A DNA stretch of 64,000 nucleotides from Lytechinus variegatus (Eukaryota; Echinodermata; Echinoidea; Temnopleuroida; Toxopneustidae). The position numbers were made by a program, and so were the translations under genes. Below are positions 47,601 to 58,275 of this stretch, piece after piece. The stretch lies in the NCBI RefSeq assembly GCF_018143015.1, contig NC_054746.1, positions 36,178,830 through 36,242,829 of the forward strand, written 5' to 3'. How positions within the stretch are numbered: position 1 is the stretch's first letter; each line of letters opens with the position of its first letter. The notes below the pieces were generated by a model that was given only the letters and a program-made list of their open reading frames with translations, did no database searches and was not told the DNA's origin.

Positions 47601-50600
47601 CAACAGGATTGTATATTTCGTTAAACAGACAATGCGAGCACCACGAACATTGCACACATGGACCCTGAGCAAATTATGTTTCATAAAGTTATCAAAAAAT
47701 ATGTATTATGTAATATAACATAATATAAAATATAATAATGTACAATTTCTTCTTTCCCACTACGTTTCTTTCCTTTCACCCTCTTTCCATCCCTTCCCTC
47801 TGTTCTTTTTTTTTTGGGGGGGAGCCGATGGGGGATCAGCCTCCCTAATTACTCCACTTGAATCAAGCAATACAATTTTTAAATATATAAAGTTGAGAAC
47901 TCCCAAAACTTGTGTTTTTTAATCACTCTTTTAGCTGTTGGAATAGCCATAGCGATTGCTAACGTGGTCATTTTTAGTCTTGCCCCTGATCTATTTGGAA
48001 AAGAGAAGGCATTGGAAACATCCGCAGTACTGTACCTCAGCTACGGCTCCGGATTCCTACTTGGGTCTCTTGTTGGTAAGTTTTCAAGGGAACGCTACAA
48101 CCTTAGAGAAAAACACCAGATTATTATAACCCATCCTGTGCTTGATTTGATTTAATTTCATTTGATTTATATTTATAATGAGGTTACATGCATACAGCGG
48201 TAAATGTGACCAGAAAATAGCACAATAATTGCTAGTCGAACGTGGCCCCACCCACACAAATGCACAGTTAGAAGAACCAAAACAAAACGAAATATAAGTT
48301 GCAATGTACTCCTTGCAATGGCTTGCCAAGAACACTTCTAAAAAGTATCTTAAGTACAGTAGGAATAAATACTGTAGAGTACAGGTAGTGGATGTAAATT
48401 TATGATAACAAATAACTTTTTAGAGAATTCCTAAACCTGTTCTGGATTTCTTCAATTCACTTCAAACTGGTATCCAGAAATTTCTACTTAGAAAAGAAAG
48501 CGAATACTGCCCCTGAGTTCTACTTATACCCCTTTCATATTGCGCTTTTCACCGGCGAAGTTCGCCAGCGAGGGGGAAAGTGTCCAGTATGAAAGGTACA
48601 CAGGAGAACTTCACCAGTGAAGTTCGCCGGTGAAACTTTTCACCGGCGAAGTTCGCCGGTGAAAAGGCCAGTATGAAAGCAAACCGGTGAACTTCTCCTC
48701 GTTTAATGACGTCAGAGGTCAATTTTTTTCTCTCCCAAAGTCCCCTGTACCGAGATTCCGCGCGCGATAAGTTGCAAGCTCAGCTGAATGCTATGGCCAA
48801 GTAGATACCCTCGAACATAATTTTTTTTACTAACAATATTTATTTAAAAGCACTTTTAATATGTATAAAATGCGCTAAAATATAAAAACAAGGTGATATT
48901 GTTTGTTTTTCTCCTAGTTCCAAAGTATGTTGTAATTAATTTTTCGATACCTTTTTGTAAAAGGTAAGAAGTAATGTATACAATTTTCTTTCGTTTTGTT
49001 TTGCAAACGTCCGTTGACTTTCGCCGGGGAAGAAATGTCATTGCGAAAGGGTACATTTTTTTCTTCGCCGGTGAAGTGAGGAATGCGAGGCGGAGAACTT
49101 CGCCGGCGAAGTTCACCGGTAAAAAATGAAGAGGGCAGTATGAAAGGGGTATTAGTCTTGCTTCGAAGATTCACCCTGAGTTGTTCTAATTGGTCTTGCA
49201 TGGAAGATTCAGTCTATGTTCTTAGTCTTGCATGGAAGATTCAGTCTATGTTCTTAGTCTTGCATGGAAGATTCACTCTTAGTTATTCTTAGTCTTGCAT
49301 GGAAGATTCACCCTGAGTTGTTCCTAGTCTTGCATGGAAGATTCACTGTAAGTTGTTTTGGCAGAATTACCTGTTTCTTCGTTATTCCGTTTGAGTAAAA
49401 AAAAATGACACCTCACAAAATACCGAATTTAGGGGGAAAATATGATATAAGCAAAATAATAATCATTATATGTGTCCGGAAAGAGTATCTTCTACCAAAT
49501 AATTTGCTATCATATTTTATGCGATGTCTTCACGCTTGGATATTCTTTGCAGTGATGTAAGATTTGATTTGTGCCAAGTACATGTAATGCATGACGGCAG
49601 TTAATGAATGCACGGGTGAATGCAGATGTCAATGATGTCATATTTCTACAAGGGTTGCATTAAACTCCATTGCAAAACACCTTTTCAATAATTAATAGAA
49701 TTGTTTAATAAATGCTTTGTAGTATCAATTCTCAAATTAATATAATTGAAAAGAGAATTGCAAATAGGCTTATGTTTACTAACTCATGTAGGATTATGAT
49801 ATCATCTGGATCTGGATCATTCATTGCAGTCATCCTTACTTTGATTTAGTATTGGCCTTAGAGTACTTGTTTACTATTTAAAAAGTTAAAGGGAATCATG
49901 AAAAGTGTGGATGTGCGTTCCCCGAAATATTTTGGGTCTTGCCTGTATATTTCCAAGAAATCAGTAAGAACATGTATCAGCAGTACGGTTGATTACGTGC
50001 ATTCACTCTCCTTTTTTGTGGGGGGGGGGGCATGGTCATGGGAAGCGGGAATGTTGAAGCACCTTTTCCGCGGGGCGTGCTGCGTGTGTTATTCTCCAAA
50101 GGCAGCATCCCCTGAAATTCTGGTATATGGTGTGGCGAAATATATCAATATAATCAAAATTACCTATATTTTTTTAGTAAAACCCTTTTTTTTGCTTGTC
50201 AAATTTATCTGGACCAAAATGAATTTTATTTTATAGTGAACCCCCCCCCCCGTGGCGTACCTATGATTTTCGTCAGGGGGGGCAATAAAGTTCTTCAAAC
50301 TCGTCGGGGGGGGGCAAAAAAGGTCTTTCAAGTTCGTCAGGGGGGCAGGGATACGTCCTTTGTATGGGTTGTGGCTCGTCAGGGGGGCAGACTGCCCCCC
50401 GTTGGTACTTTGTCAAATAATACCGATCAGCACCCCCTGTAAAAAAATCGTTTCCAGTGCAGCGGTGGTCTATTCAATGGTGTGTTTCTTTTGGGGTTTT
50501 TTCTCCCCTTTCCGATTTGCTTATGGATGCTTGCACTTCCTTCCTCTCTCTCACACACACTTTCTCTTCCCCTCATAATAGGTCAGAGCATCGATCAAAC

Positions 50601-50832
50601 AGGTTCGTATGAGAGCGCCCTACTTGCTTTCGTCGGTGTATTTGCTACATCTGGGGTCCTGCTGCTGCTTACGCCTCTTTATCAACGTTACTTCGCACCT
50701 GAGCGATTTGTTACCTTCATTATTCACCGGCGAAAGATGGAGGCAAGAAAGAAGAGGAGTACATCCACCAAAGGTGATAACAAAAACGAACAAAATCTCG
50801 AGAAAGAAAAAAAGCACTCTCCTACCTTATAA
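29686..50832 (+). CDS. SLC16-like major facilitator (monocarboxylate transporter type)
   Basis: Six exons with matching phases: 29686-29887, 42671-42967, 45166-45901, 46226-46451, 47935-48075, 50582-50832 (TAA). About 617 residues. Exon 1 gives a cytosolic N-terminus and the first membrane span ([25 protein letters not shown], here with an asparagine-rich face). Exon 2 gives spans 2-4 with SERFGYRSV, the MFS loop between spans 2 and 3. Exon 3 begins [19 protein letters not shown], then encodes a long acidic, serine-rich central loop of about 180 residues, then [14 protein letters not shown]. Exons 4-6 carry the C-terminal spans and a lysine-rich tail. These proteins move monocarboxylates, amino acids or related solutes across the plasma membrane. 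Oddity: exon 3 changes reading frame between about 45235 and 45287, and span 6 is not recognisable, so either a base is wrong here or the gene is damaged. Substrate unknown. Confidence 0.8.
29888..31300. other. Start of intron 1 of the transporter gene
   Basis: Decayed repetitive DNA with G and C runs near 30100; no gene, RNA or clear element boundary seen. Intron 1 continues to 42670. Confidence 0.5.
31301..34536. mobile_element. 3.2-kb foldback element with tandem-repeat arms
   Basis: The left arm (about 31301-31836) is an array of units of about 26-38 bp built from GGTTCGTTAATCCGAAAACG and AAATAA; the right arm (34199-34536) is the same array inverted (CGTTTTCGGATTAACGAACC). The outer edges use a variant, TTCGTAATTCCGAAG / CTTCGGAATTACGAA. 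The 2.36-kb loop has no transposase frame; it contains decayed GCGAGCG repeats. The plan (inverted arms of short tandem repeats around a unique middle) is that of sea urchin TU foldback elements; relation by sequence is untested. A diverged copy lies at 60296-61738. Confidence 0.8.
32200..33870. repeat. Decayed GCGAGCG-type repeats in foldback loop
   Basis: Repeated short blocks of TGCGAGCG..GCGAGCT, GACATT(C/T)TAA and AATGTCCAGTTTTCAGGT, poorly spaced and both strands. Better ordered arrays of the same unit occur at 43540-44110 and 46855-47460. Confidence 0.5.
35049..35201. mobile_element. Hairpin MITE with telomere-like repeats in its loop
   Basis: Arms of about 40 bp pair: GGTAAGCACTAAATAGGTAC and CAATCCTGCAGACGCAAGCT on the left, their inverse on the right. 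The loop (35112-35150) reads as TTAGGG repeats, two perfect and three with one change. No gene. Confidence 0.75.
35430..35645. repeat. AAT/ATG microsatellite
   Basis: Long imperfect AATAAT and ATCATC runs inside the element 35230-36281. Confidence 0.85.
35668..35743 (-). pseudogene. tRNA-like remnant with Pol III A and B boxes
   Basis: Read on the minus strand it has an A box TAGCTCAATTGG with a paired D arm (GCTC..GAGC) and a B box GGTTCGAACC at normal distance. The anticodon stem and acceptor stem do not pair well, so it is a decayed tRNA or the head of a tRNA-derived SINE. A possible anticodon is CGA, weakly supported. Confidence 0.5.
36383..36523. mobile_element. Small hairpin MITE, 141 bp
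   Basis: Inverted ends AAGGTTTTATCTCCCGATTTC and its exact complement; a second inverted pair inside (TCTCACTTCA.. / TGAAGTGA..). No gene. Confidence 0.7.
37245..37620. repeat. CT-rich microsatellite-like tract
   Basis: CTCTCTCTCT plus repeated blocks of CTGTCTCTCTCATT..TTTTCCC(C/A)C, units about 20-35 bp. The long frames across it are a by-product of the base composition. Confidence 0.85.
38228..38375. repeat. 15-bp tandem repeat
   Basis: About nine units of ACCTCTGCCATTTTT with small variants, directly before the 17-bp array. Confidence 0.8.
38394..39821. repeat. 17-bp minisatellite, about 84 units
   Basis: Unit GAGTATGGTATGAATGT with recurrent variants (GTATGG to GTGTGG, GGTATG to GGTAAG). 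Variants recur in blocks, suggesting higher-order units of several repeats. Because 17 is not a multiple of 3 and the unit lacks stops on the minus strand, all minus frames stay open for hundreds of codons and encode a repeating 17-residue His/Thr/Ser/Tyr-rich string. It lies in transporter intron 1. Confidence 0.95.
40257..40325 (+). mobile_element. Retroposon 3' tail
   Basis: GGCTGCTAAGTGCAATATCA followed by AATAAAACC and a TTCAA(T) short repeat tail, the usual look of a LINE or SINE 3' end. Only the tail is recognisable. Confidence 0.45.
40545..40775 (-). mobile_element. tRNA-derived SINE
   Basis: On the minus strand it starts with a tRNA-like head (CGTCGTGGTGTAGTGGTTCT) carrying an A box, followed by a core with CAAGGCGTCAGTCCACACTT and TGCCACTCTCCACCCATG. 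The core (GGGTGGAGAGTGGCAA on the plus strand) resembles conserved SINE cores found across marine animals. The B box is poor. No open frame expected. Confidence 0.55.
40800..40853 (+). pseudogene. tRNA-like 3' half with B box
   Basis: AGTCGAGTGACTGCACACAT followed by GTGGTTCGATTCCCACC, a good B box with a paired T stem. The 5' half is degraded. Probably part of a SINE rather than a tRNA gene. Confidence 0.4.
42023..42300 (+). mobile_element. tRNA-derived SINE fragment with inserted MITE
   Basis: GGGGCGTGGTGGTATAGTGG and TTATGACTCTCGTCTTTCAA form a tRNA-like head with an A box; the B box is gone. At 42100-42260 a 161-bp palindrome interrupts it (CCAGGGGAGCATTTCATGAA and TTGATGAAACGTTCCCCTGG). 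It ends about 370 bp before transporter exon 2. Confidence 0.55.
43437..43535. mobile_element. Small palindromic fragment
   Basis: GGTGTTTCATAAAGCTGTTC with an internal inverted pair AAGAACGACTGGTGA / TCACCAGTCGTTCTT. Looks like one part of a MITE. Lies in transporter intron 2. Confidence 0.4.
43540..44110. repeat. GCGAGCG tandem repeat, unit about 107 bp
   Basis: Five units, each with GCGA(A)GCGCGAGCT-like sequence, TTGATATTCTGACC, a GACATTCTAAGC block and AATCATGAACAGGATGGGTA. Same unit as at 46855-47460 but slightly shorter and more decayed. Confidence 0.7.
44106..44570. repeat. GGCGCCCC tandem repeat, unit about 27-33 bp
   Basis: Fifteen or so degenerate units of (T)CGGCGCCCC(TA)(GG)TCGAACATCAAAT. 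Follows directly on the GCGAGCG array; no coding content. Confidence 0.75.
46855..47460. repeat. GCGAGCG tandem repeat, unit about 110-118 bp
   Basis: Six units starting near 46858, 46976, 47094, 47201, 47311 and 47425, each with TGCGAGCGCGAAGCGCGAGC, a GACATTTTA block and ATACGCATCTCACTAATCAA. Intron 4 of the transporter gene. Confidence 0.75.
48526..49152. mobile_element. Palindromic element with clustered GCGAAGTTCGCC units
   Basis: Ends ATACCCCTTTCATA and TATGAAAGGGGTAT. Near both ends are several copies of TTCACCGGCGAAGTTCGCC in both orientations, so arms fold on themselves as well as on each other. Interior has no transposase frame. Related ends at 931-1300. Confidence 0.72.
49153..49355. 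repeat. Tandem repeat, unit about 31-37 bp
   Basis: Six units of TTAGTCTTGCATGGAAGATT followed by CA(G/C)(T/C)CT..., starting exactly where the element 48526-49152 ends. Intron 5 of the transporter. Confidence 0.8.
50230..50400. repeat. G-rich tandem repeat
   Basis: Four units of about 40 bp with TCGTCAGGGGGGCA and TTCAAGTTCG. A decayed counterpart is not obvious at the related site near 62790. Confidence 0.65.
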
Positions 50833-51110
50833 AGCCGATACCCCGAACATCATGATCATCCACCATTCCACGATATTCACTTGATTCTTAAGAGAGCTAG
50901 CTTATGTAACGCTGTCGATTTCATATGGGCACAGTTATAGGGCATAAGATTTCTAAATGATGCATAAAACCTTAAGGACCGAAGCCTCCTGACTGTCTGA
51001 GAAAATAGACTATTTAACGATTCCGTCAAGGCTGGCAACTTTCATAAAACCATGAAAACTGTCCCCTCGGGTTGTCGATCGTATGTAAAACTCCTCACAA
51101 AAAGTTGGAC

Positions 51111-51599
51111 ATGGCTGGACTTGACAGTGAAAAGCCTATCTACCGAGGTCATCCATTCGGAGGTGGTGGATTCCTCAGTTGGGATTTTGCCGTCGCTACA
51201 AGCTGCAGAGAGGCCAATGGCACCATTGAGCACGCTGAACAGCGAGTCCTCTGTCATCTCATATCGAATCTCCAAGATATGGTACACCTGAATGACCACG
51301 CCCAACATTCGCTGTACCTCTTCACCTACTTCTCCCCATGTAATGATTGCATCATCTTCATTGATCAGCTCCTGAATGGATTGAAGACGACTCTGCCGAA
51401 GCTGGAGATATATCTTGGATACATCGAGATGTACGTGGATGCACAGGACCGAAGATTAACGAGTTCAGCCGAACGGTCAATGGAAAATCTCAAAACCGTG
51501 TATGCCCTGGAGCGACAGTTTCCGAAGTTTCATGTCATGGAGATCCCGAAAGTGATGAATCAGTCAAGTTCTTACCCGAAGCTTTACATCGAGTCATGA
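51111..51599 (+). CDS. AID/APOBEC-like zinc deaminase, 162-aa shortened copy
   Basis: Open from ATG 51111 to TGA 51599; corresponds to residues 44-205 of the copy at 13831. The duplication break replaces the first 43 codons, including the predicted first helix, with sequence from the transporter's 3' flank. HAE and PCNDC motifs are kept. Only three residues differ over 162 (T to A before SCREANG, L to M in LQDL, Q to E in KLQIY), against four silent changes, so the frame has not decayed. Whether the shortened protein folds is uncertain; it could also be transcribed from a new upstream start that adds different residues (the frame is open back to about 51072 without an ATG). It may be a live gene or a young pseudogene. 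Confidence 0.6.
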   Translation: MAGLDSEKPIYRGHPFGGGGFLSWDFAVATSCREANGTIEHAEQRVLCHLISNLQDMVHLNDHAQHSLYLFTYFSPCNDCIIFIDQLLNGLKTTLPKLEIYLGYIEMYVDAQDRRLTSSAERSMENLKTVYALERQFPKFHVMEIPKVMNQSSSYPKLYIES

Positions 51600-54508
51600 G
51601 ACTGGATATAAAAAGAAAATGCACGAATTAGTTGAATTAGATTGCTGCTACATTATCATAATTGCTCACTATCATTTTTTTCAAAGTCTATAGTCGCAAT
51701 ATCCCCGCGACTCTACTATCCCACTGATGTAAAAACTGACGCTCTACTCGGGATGGAGGTGTTCCTACCATAGTGTCACACCTTTGTTGAAGTTCAAAGC
51801 TCAAGTAGCCAAAATTTAGATTAATGGAACTTTTATATACTTTGACTCATTACAAAGGAGGAAACATTGTAATATCATCAGGTTCCGGGGATGAAAAATT
51901 GAGCCTGATATATGATGACCCGCAAACTTACCTCTTCGGATGATTGTCGTAACTTAGTATCCTGAGAGTAGCATATTCTATCTTCGCTTATTTTCTTAAA
52001 TTAATTTGATTAGTAAAACAAGAATTTCATAATCAATATGCTGATGAGATGTATCTGTTTCATTGACCGAGACACGCCCGACTATCGGACTTTTCGGGGG
52101 GTTTTTGTGAAAATCTCTGACCTATGCACTTTTGCATAAAAAATAAAGGCCTTCATATTAATTTATCTGTTGAAATTTGATTTTCAGCAAATATGCTTAT
52201 GCATCTCATTTCACCGAATTTATTTATTGCATACACATATCATGTATTGAAGTCAATTAGATGCATAACTAGGGTATTTTATATTTGGTAGCATTGAAAA
52301 TCACTAATGATAATTTCAATTCCCTATAGCTCTCTGACTTTTGTATTTATGTTAATATTATGTAATGGAGAGTATGCAAGTTTGGGGTATAATTTGAGAA
52401 TGGAATTTGTAGATTCCCATAAAAGGATTTAAATTGAATTGAAAAGTATTACACAAGTCTTATGCTCTACATGTACGTAATTTTATACTATGTTAACCTC
52501 ACTTTTCTATTGCTATGATTTTTCAGGTATTTTTTTTATTAATGTATTTGATATACTTTTGTACCTGTATGCTGCGAAATTATATACTGTTTGTCCACTT
52601 GGATAATAAGTTTTTTTCGTTTAAGAAGCATACCTAAATTATATATTCTACTCTTTTTATTGTATTCAGTGGATATATAGCATTATTAATTGATGTGTAA
52701 CTAAAACTTGATCCCTATTTGCAAAGATACTATGGAAATCGATATTTACTTTGAATTATTATGAACAAATTATTGAAAGTAGGCCTAACAGTCTGTAATA
52801 ATGGGTGCCTTCGATAAATATTGAAAGTAATGATTCTTTATTATCACCAAGAAGCGCTGTTTTTTATGTAAATTTTGATAAGACTATCTCATCTAGTTCA
52901 TTAAAACTGGAAAGTGCAGTGCATCTGCAGTGATTCATGGAAGTCATGCGCAGATTTCTGAAATAGAATGGTCCGTATTCTGAATTTGAGTTTCATTCAA
53001 ACTCTGGTCTATACAGTCTGGTTTATCTATGGAAAGCCAACTGTGAAAAAATCAAGAAAAGTACAAATTAGATTTATCAGCTGTTAATGTCTTACTCTGT
53101 TTGTTTTCAACTGTCAGCATGGGAATAATAACTAAATCAGTTTACTTCGCCACTATATATAGCATGATGATAGTGGAGGTAGTGGAAGAACAGAGTAATT
53201 ATATTAATGACTCTGAAATTGGCAATCATTTCGATTATTTTATCTATTCAACATATTTGCAATTCATTTTGTTTAGTTCAACTGATGCCATCTTGTTATT
53301 TATCTATTGTGTTTTTTAATAATCGGAAAATAAACAAACAGTGAAAATCAATCGTACAATGTAAGCATTTTTTTAATATATATTTTCAGCATACCATGTA
53401 ATTATTTTAGCAGAGTAAGACCAAACTCGATTTCATAACATGGGCCAGTGAATTTAGCATCCTCAAGGGTTCGGCAGCTCCTTAAACATAGGATCATCAC
53501 GGGTATGACGAGGGGCACAATGGTTCCTTTCTTTCAAAGGGGTGGTTTTAAGTGTGGACCGCCTCGTCTCTGACACCACCCTTTTACTGTTGTCTTCGTC
53601 GTCGTCTCCATCCAGTGCAAATGCTTGCAGGAAGAAAAAAACCTATTGCATCGGGTTTATAAAATTTCGAGTTCAAAATTCAAAGAAGATGAACACAAGA
53701 TTCGTCCAATAATTAATTTAATCAAATGAAACGACAGATTACCATAAACCTGGTAAACATTACTACTCATAGATATTCATTATTGTCATTGCAACTGCAG
53801 TATATTATTTCATAATTAAAAACAAATAATTGATCTAACAGTAAGAACTGGAAAAAATGATTCTGAACGATTTTTTCACAGCAATGTGAAAATAAAAAAC
53901 TGTATGAAGTACGACTGGAAAATGGCAAGAGAAAAATCCGTCATTTATTTTATACTTAAGGGCTATCTATCCCATTGTAAACCTTGATGTTTTTCAGTTC
54001 CAAAAGGTTTGAACTCTTAAATTATGATACACAACAATCTTAAAAATTGTCTGCAAATTGTGTCACAATGGCCTATTAACCGCTAAAGTTTTAGAATAAG
54101 TCTAGGGAGCGGATGAAAAATATTTTTATACTTTATACAGCAGAGCATGTAATGATATTGATGGCTGTCCTCTTGAAACATAATTGCGTGCACTGACGAC
54201 ATAGGGTCACACAACACTGATGTTAGCAAAAGTCCCAAAAATTACTCAATTGCTTGAAAGATACATGCCTATCCGAGTCCTTTCTGAAAGAGATATCTTT
54301 AAAGGTGCTCTCCTCAAAGGTGCGACATAACAGGTGCAAAATTACACTTAACCCTGCATCTTACATAATATTAATAAAACTAATAGCAATATTGAAGATG
54401 CACATCATTTGACTTGTTTTTCTTCGAGTGTAGCTATCTGCATGATTGGTAAGCCTGAGCCGAGTACCAGTTTATCGAAAAAAATATATATTTCATTGAT
54501 TTTTACGA
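51600..54508. other. Intergenic sequence between deaminase and MAT2B-like copy 2
   Basis: Counterpart of 14449-17338, with scattered substitutions and indels of 1-30 bp. No gene seen. Confidence 0.6.
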
Positions 54509-57500
54509 TTAGGAATAATTCTTTGAGATGAACGGTTTCATCACTTTTTGTATCCCTTCGGTGAAGGGTGTAGTCTGTCCAATACCCAGAGAGACCAGCT
54601 TTGATCGATCCATGGAGCAATCCTTGGGGCGTGGCGTTTCACCCGCTGGTTGGACTGGGTTAGCTCTAAGGTGACCATGAGGAAGGTTGAAGGCATTGGC
54701 TATTGTGACTATCATTGTGTATTTTGTCATGAAGTCAGCTCCGCACCAATGGAACACACCACTGACCGACTCAGGATCCTAAACGCACAGATATGAATAA
54801 ATGACAATCTTTATTTTACCACTCTCTACCCAGGTGTATCCGGGTAGATGTCTACATGAAGGAAGAAAATCCTTGAATGCCCTCAGCGTCCATATGTCTA
54901 GTTACGCTTAGGCAAATTTTAAGCGTCGTTATATAACCAAGTTTGGTAGGTTATGTTATTTGCGTTATGGAAATGTCCACTATACTATAAGTATCTGTTT
55001 TGTTTACAAGATGAATACTTAACTCGAACACATACGATAAAGAATATAGGCACATAGAATGCTCTATCAAGTAAAACAATATTGGAATTGGCCCATATCC
55101 ATGGTAACTGTAGGGGGTGCCGGTCTGTTATTTTTTCATTTTATTTACTTTTTTGTCTTGCCTGAAATAAGTTCGGCAGAGACCTAGTAATCACTTTTCC
55201 AGTTGGTCCGTTAGGCTGTTCGAAACTGTTCGAAATGTTAATGTTTTTGTTCCACTAATTGCTCTCATGTCTTTATTTCTTCATCAATTTTGATCAAACT
55301 TACTTTAAATGATCTTTGGGTATTACCACGTGTGTGTTGTTGAGAAAGGTATGGTCAAAGGTCATATGTAGGGGTCACGAGGTCAAGTTTGTTCAAATTG
55401 CTCTCATTTCTTTATTTCTGATTTCTGTTCCCACTTGGTACAAATGAGCATTGGGTAATACCACATGTGTGTTCAAGAGAATGATGAGGTCAAATGTCAT
55501 CTAGAGGTCAAAGGTCATCTAGGGGTCAATAGGTCAAGTTTTTATTCAAAGTGCTGTCATTTTTTAAAATTTCTGCCTCACTTGTGTACAAATCTTTGGG
55601 TAATACCACGTGTGTTCATGAGGATGATGGGGTCATAGGTCATCTAGGTGTTTAAAGGTCGAATGATAAGAGGTCATGTCTATGCTTTTTTCAAGACTTT
55701 GTTAAACCTGCTTATTCATATTCTGCATCAATTGTTTTTCACTGTTTATACTCGGTACAGATGATAAACACCACACGTGTGTTCATGAGTATGATAAGGT
55801 CAAAAGCCATCTAGGGGTCAAAAGATCACATTGCATTAAATGAATGACCAATAAAATAAAGTTATCGTCATCATCATTGTCGGGCATCGTCGTCGTCGTT
55901 AAAGTCACTTTAATAATCATTAACAATGATGATGATCATCAACATTACTGATATTTTCGTTATCATCATCATCATCATCAACAACAACACATCGCGCCAC
56001 TTAAACTACCATCATGTGGCATGACCATCTTCGTCATCACACATTCTTACCGTCGTTCTCCTCTCACACATTTGTCTGCAGACCACAGCGATATCATCAA
56101 CATGGGTTGGACATCGGATGCAACAATCATCCACCAAGTCAACGTTGTCTTGGTTCACCAAGGTATTGAGAAGGGTAGTGACAGCACTCTCTTCTATCGT
56201 CTCGATCTGGCCGTACAGTATGGGTACTCGTAAGACAGCATAATCTATGGTAGTAAAGAATGGACACAAAAAACAGACTACTTGGCTTTTCAAACTCTTT
56301 ACTTTCAACGATAAACCATTATCTCACTATTTCAGGTTTCATTTGGATCACTGTATGATGTTGTCCAAGTTCAGTGTTGACGAGCTGATGTTCATTACTG
56401 CAAGGACCGAAATTATGCCACAGCTATATACATGTAGAGCAACAATTGCAAAAAGGTTTGTGCTGAATATGACGTTAGTGTTGGACCATCCAGCAAGTAA
56501 GGCGAAAGTTCTGACTACACTGGGGATTCATTCTGGCGCAACATGCATGTTATCATGTTATAACCCACAGTAAGGCAATTTTATAAACACGGCTATTATT
56601 TCTCTAACATACATGTTACAGCTAAACTAGAAAGGAGGAAAGAAAACAGAATCGAAAATATTTTTTTAGAAGGTGCGATTTCATGTTACCCTCATTATTC
56701 AATTGAGAAAAAAGCTTGTAGCCATGGTAACTTTAAGGTTTGCTTTCGTATTGAATATTATTTAATAAACGGCTCACTTGGGTTATGTGTTTGCGAGATT
56801 TTCTCTCCTTCTAGTTTTTGTCGTCCATATATATTGACTGGATTGGTACGGTCTGAAGGTTTATATGTGGGGTTGGTGCCGTCAAATACATATGTAGTAC
56901 TGATGAAGATCAAGAAAGCACCAATCTCGGCTGAAAACAAAATAATTGATAAGAAAACAACTTAAAATCACGGTAGAGTTACAACAATATCAACCAATAG
57001 GAGGGGGAGGTAGAAGAGTAGGATGAACAAGAGGAGGAACAGGAGTGAATGAACTGATGAAGAAAAAGAAGAAGAGGGGGGGGGGGTATGGAGAAGAAAG
57101 AGGAAGAGACAGATGAATGCCAGAAGAAGGGAAAAACAAGACCAGGGGGAAAAGATAAATGAAGGTAGACAAGTAAGACTAGAAGAGAGAAAATGGAGAG
57201 AAGAGGCGGAGACATTGTGAAAGATTGTGAAGAATGGTTAGAAAAAATATTATGCTTGTCCTTTTCATCCATGATTTGCAAAAGTTTCCGGGGGATACAA
57301 TTCAACCTTACCGCTAATTGTGGCTATTATTTCTGTTGCACTGCAGTTGATTGTCCTGGCAGCCTCTTCATCCCTCTCGACTATATCAGGTCTTCTTTGT
57401 GCAGCAGCATGGATCACAGCATCAGGCTGCAATAACATGATAATTTTGAATTAATTCACAATACATATTTGTTTCTCAATTCATCAAGTAAAAGTTCAGT

Positions 57501-58135
57501 AGACCTACAATAAAAGTACATCAGCTCTTTGTTTTTATTTTGTTGTAAATAGTTTGAATGATTGGCTGAGCCATGAAGCCTGAATTGTAAACATCTGGTT
57601 TCATTTAAATGCAAATAGATTGTTGACTATTACATATATACCAGCATATAAAGTAAACGTGCAGAATTGAAGTGATGAATTTGTTGAAAAAATATAGTAA
57701 ATTATGTAAAAAGCCTAGTTTGATTGTGAAAGACTATATAAAAGAAGACCTTCGTAACTTATGAATTACATGATTTTTTAAAGTTTTGTTCATCCAACAG
57801 ATGATAATGATGATAACTGTTTTGAATTTTGTTGAGGGAAAAAGGAACCAAAAGTAGTGAAATTCCATATTTGTTTTTCTTAAAAGACAAAATAACATTT
57901 TGGTTGATAACTTTGATAAAATTGACAAGTAATCGATAAGTTAAGGTGTCCTACTCACCTGGAATTCTTGCATGATCTTTCTCACCCCATCTTCGTCTCT
58001 GATGTCAACCTTTCGGAGTGTCCCCTTGGGACGAGAGAAAGCCAAGCCCAGGACATCAAACGAGGTATCCCCCTCAAACTCACTCATAAGAGCACGACCC
58101 AACAAACCAGATGCACCGGTAATTAAGATCTTCAT
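54509..58135 (-). CDS. MAT2B: MAT2B-like protein (methionine adenosyltransferase beta subunit type), open copy
   Basis: Five exons on the minus strand: 58135-57959, 57426-57312, 56930-56778, 56244-56051 and 54778-54509; phases agree and the sum is 909 bp (302 aa plus stop). Residues 1-59 start MKILITGASGLLGRAL with the dinucleotide-binding GxSGLLG loop at 7-13. Exon 3 carries STTYVFDGTNP and the YGRQK (YxxxK) catalytic-type pair at 132-136. Exon 4 has VLRVPILYGQIETIEESAVT, and exon 5 FHWCGADFMTKY, AFNLPHGHL and LGIGQTTPF, all close to vertebrate MAT2B, though about 30 residues shorter at the N-terminus than the longest human form. MAT2B binds NADP(H) and regulates the catalytic MAT2A subunit that makes S-adenosylmethionine. 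A solo LTR lies 141 bp upstream of the ATG. Its sister at 17339-21032 is disrupted. Confidence 0.9.
55261..55830. repeat. AGGTCA-rich tandem repeat, right copy
   Basis: Counterpart of 18079-18650 in intron 4 of MAT2B. The perfect AGGTCAAAGGTCA is here at 55505-55517, in a different unit from the left copy. Confidence 0.7.
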
Positions 58136-58275
58136 GGCTAAAATGTTAACAATAATCGATATGTATTACCAAGACCTCTTGCGTGATGTATTTCGGACTT
58201 CAAACAAAAAAGTTGGTTGGCGTGGCAATTGCTGGCTAGAGTAATAATTTAAACTCCGTTGGCTTTGGTAACTAC

